Program-made: the position numbers and the translations under genes
Notes under the pieces: generated by a model
What the model was told of the DNA's origin: nothing
The model's database searches: none
The model's input: the letters and a program-made list of their open reading frames with translations, nothing else
Shown here: piece after piece, positions 62,354 through 64,000 of the stretch
Position numbering within the stretch: position 1 is the stretch's first letter
Layout of the letters: each line of letters opens with the position of its first letter
NCBI GenBank assembly: GCA_944384105.1
Contig: CALWSC010000026.1
Span: 1-64,000, forward strand
Length of the DNA: 64,000 nt
Origin: an uncultured Lachnospiraceae bacterium
GTDB taxonomy: Bacteria; Bacillota; Clostridia; Lachnospirales; Lachnospiraceae
Direction of reading: 5' to 3'

Positions 62354-63373
62354 TTATATTATTCTTACCGATTCACGTTCCACAATGCGGATCGGGAGCT
62401 TTTTCTGCGTCAGCACGCCTTCCTCCCCGCCGTTTTCTATCAGCTGCATCAGCATATCCACCGCCTGCCAGCCCTTCTCGCGTACATCCTGCGCAACCGT
62501 GGTCAGCGCAGGACGGATCAGCGTAGCGTAGCTGTTATTGTCAAATCCCGTCACAGAGAGCTCCTCCGGCACCCGGATTCCCTCATCATGGAGGAACTGT
62601 ATTCCCTCCGCCGCATAGTAATCCGATGAGAAGAACAGAGCCGTATACTGCTTATATTTTTCAAGGTTCCCTCTGTGCATCTCCATGCGCTCCACATGTC
62701 CGAACGGCATAAGTTGGCGGCACGATTCGATCTCCCCTTCCTCTATGCCGTACTCCCGAAGCGCTTTTTGCATCCCTTCCCAGCGCGCACGGTCGACCCC
62801 CACATCCCAGGGCGTCAGAAATAAAATCTTCCTGTGTCCGCGCTGCAGCAGATACTTTGCCATCTCATATCCTCCGGCAAAATCATCGAGCCCGACATTC
62901 GGTATCGCATGCTTTCCATAATAGACGTCAATAGAGACTACCGGAGCCCGCGCCATGCGCCGGATCTCAAGATTGTCCTCCGCAGAAATACCTATAGTCA
63001 AAAGCCCTTCCACGTTCCAGGCACTTGCAAGCTGACAGTTCTCTTCCATGCCGCTGGACATATGGAACATCATATAGTAGCCCCTGCGTGACAGCTCTGT
63101 CTCTATCTTTCCCAGGATACTCCCCGTAAACGGATCCTGGAGCTTCTCCTCCCGGAATCTTTCCTCAGTTCCCACGATCACTCCGATGATCCTGGAGCCG
63201 TTTCCCGCCAAAAGCCGCGCTCCCATGCTCGGCACATAGTTCGTCTCCTCGATAATCCGGTTGATCTTATCTATTGTCGCCTGGGACACCTTCCTGGTGT
63301 TCCCATGAATCACATTCGATACGGTCGTCGCGCTGACGCCCGCCCGCTGCGCTATATCTTTGATACGAATCAT
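62354..63373 (-). CDS. LacI-family transcriptional regulator
   Basis: A 339-residue LacI/GalR regulator. The N-terminal helix-turn-helix and hinge read IRIKDIAQRAGVSATTVSNV and then VPSMGARLLAGNGSRIIG. The periplasmic-binding-like sensor domain follows, with LTIGISAEDN and ELSVTGFDNNSYATLIRPAL. GGAGG precedes the ATG. It is co-transcribed with the adenylyltransferase gene; no sugar gene is adjacent, so its targets may be elsewhere. Confidence 0.92.
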   Translation of the reverse strand: MIRIKDIAQRAGVSATTVSNVIHGNTRKVSQATIDKINRIIEETNYVPSMGARLLAGNGSRIIGVIVGTEERFREEKLQDPFTGSILGKIETELSRRGYYMMFHMSSGMEENCQLASAWNVEGLLTIGISAEDNLEIRRMARAPVVSIDVYYGKHAIPNVGLDDFAGGYEMAKYLLQRGHRKILFLTPWDVGVDRARWEGMQKALREYGIEEGEIESCRQLMPFGHVERMEMHRGNLEKYKQYTALFFSSDYYAAEGIQFLHDEGIRVPEELSVTGFDNNSYATLIRPALTTVAQDVREKGWQAVDMLMQLIENGGEEGVLTQKKLPIRIVERESVRII

Positions 63374-63399
63374 GTTCTTCCTCCATCATCCTTTTCCCC

Positions 63400-63408
63400 A
63401 GTATAGCA
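63400..63408 (-). promoter_or_regulatory. Extended -10 promoter of lacI
   Basis: TGCTATACT (extended -10, 5 of 6 in the core) lies about 30 bases before the lacI start. The -35 region is T-rich and poor. Confidence 0.45.
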
Positions 63409-63410
63409 TA

Positions 63411-63458
63411 TTTTTAAATAAAAAAGAACCGCCGCCGGAAATTTATCGCCGGCAGCGG
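63411..63458 (-). terminator. Intrinsic terminator after the GNAT remnant
   Basis: CCGCTGCCGG pairs with CCGGCGGCGG (63428-63437 with 63448-63457), one mismatch, followed on the minus strand by TTCTTTTTTATTT. Confidence 0.75.
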
Positions 63459-63554
63459 CTGTCTTATTTTTATTGCTTTTATAGGCGAAAATCGTTTTAT
63501 AACTTCATGCAAATGTTTATAGAAACAAGGAATAGGCAACATTATTCCCTCAAA

Positions 63555-63844
63555 TCACAATCTTTGCACATATATCTTTTCTTCTGAACCCCACGGAGCC
63601 ATTTTGCGGTCTATTACATTAAATCCATATTTTTCATATAAATTTTCATGATCACTAACAATATATACTTTTTCAAAATGAATTGACTTTAAATAAGCCA
63701 TTGCATACTGAACAAGCTTTTGACTTAATCTATGTCCCCTATATTCTTCGCCAATGATTTACCTGCTCTCCACGAACAGTTTTCAGCGTATTTTTTTAAT
63801 TTGTTCCATAAATCATCCGACGATGTGATTTTTTTTATCTCCAT
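63555..63844 (-). pseudogene. GNAT N-acetyltransferase with internal out-of-frame deletion
   Basis: A start at 63844 gives MEIKKITSSDDLWNKLKKYA and CSWRAGKSLA, a GNAT N-terminus. It then runs out after a few codons. In another frame the GNAT C-terminus is present: GEEYRGHRLSQKLVQYAMAY (acetyl-CoA loop R-G-H-R-L) through NLYEKYGFNVIDR to a stop at 63557. The central strands between these parts are missing. The gene is inactive. An in-frame ATG at about 63874 is another possible start. The remaining 150 bases to the window end hold no recognised gene. Confidence 0.75.
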
Positions 63845-64000
63845 AAGGTTCTCACTTTCTTGCCTTTCCAACATCCTATTTCATTCTTTTATAACTCGGA
63901 CAGAGATTTTCTGTTTTTTTCATAATAGCAAGGTCATTTGTTCTCGTCAATAGATGTAACAGCTCAGCTTTCATAAAATATAATATCCCTTATATCTGAC

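Noticed and set aside
1..64000. CRISPR arrays, insertion sequences, prophage genes, tRNA or rRNA
   Set aside because: No regular repeat array, transposase, integrase, phage structural gene or cloverleaf/rRNA segment was recognised on reading; small tRNA genes could be missed without a covariance search.

Overview
The window looks like chromosomal DNA from a spore-forming, low-to-mid GC Clostridium relative, most likely a gut Lachnospiraceae. The grounds are a spoIIA-sigF-spoVA sporulation block, Lachnospiraceae-style YesMN-controlled sugar importers and glycosidases, a short SufB-type protein paired with SufC, and AddAB rather than RecBCD. Almost every gene is on the minus strand; the only convincing plus-strand gene is a small FMN-binding-like membrane protein near 5 kb. 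No rRNA, tRNA, CRISPR array, insertion sequence or integrase was seen. Functions are judged from motifs and family memory; no database search was run.

Layout, in plus coordinates; transcription mostly runs from high to low numbers. 0-5 kb: oxidoreductase-addB-addA (addA leaves the window). 5.5-10.5 kb: hslO-nadE-pcrA behind a good sigma-A promoter. 10.6-16 kb: moxR-DUF58-DUF4129-like-MATE-methyltransferase, mostly joined by 4-base ATGA/GTGA overlaps. 16.2-24 kb: four ABC half-exporters with a small fragment gene in the middle. 24.2-28.9 kb: spoIIAA-spoIIAB-sigF, then a hairpin terminator, a sigma-G-like promoter, a 49-residue membrane protein and spoVAA-AB-AC-AD-AE. 28.9-32 kb: folC, a 47-residue gene and a zinc-ribbon/TPR membrane protein. 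32-37.4 kb: T-box leader-valS-LTA-synthase-like sulfatase.

37.4-48.4 kb is a catabolic region. A YesN/YesM two-component pair is followed by a sugar-type ABC importer (binding protein, hairpin attenuator, two permeases) and an M20 dipeptidase, a UroD-like protein, a YghZ-type aldo/keto reductase and an M24 peptidase, with a YczE-like membrane protein beyond. 48.6-57 kb is a second glycan locus: a GH106-like rhamnosidase, a binding protein, LplB- and YtcP-like permeases and a GH2 enzyme, next to an ArsR-type regulator with a large C-terminal domain.

The strongest observation is that the second glycan locus is decaying. The GH106-like gene and the LplB-like permease each appear to carry an out-of-frame internal deletion, and the YtcP-like permease carries a one-base frameshift whose whole downstream C-terminus is still readable. 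A TetR gene at 58.5 kb and a GNAT gene at 63.7 kb are broken in similar ways. 58.9-64 kb also holds a HEPN/MNT toxin-antitoxin pair, sufC with a short SufB/D protein, and a LacI regulator with an ANT(6)-like aminoglycoside adenylyltransferase. I did not find a convincing wholly new system. The best leads are the sigF/spoVA switch with its unlisted small protein, the ArsR-plus-C-terminal-domain regulator, the mixed sugar/peptide operon, and the clustered deletions.
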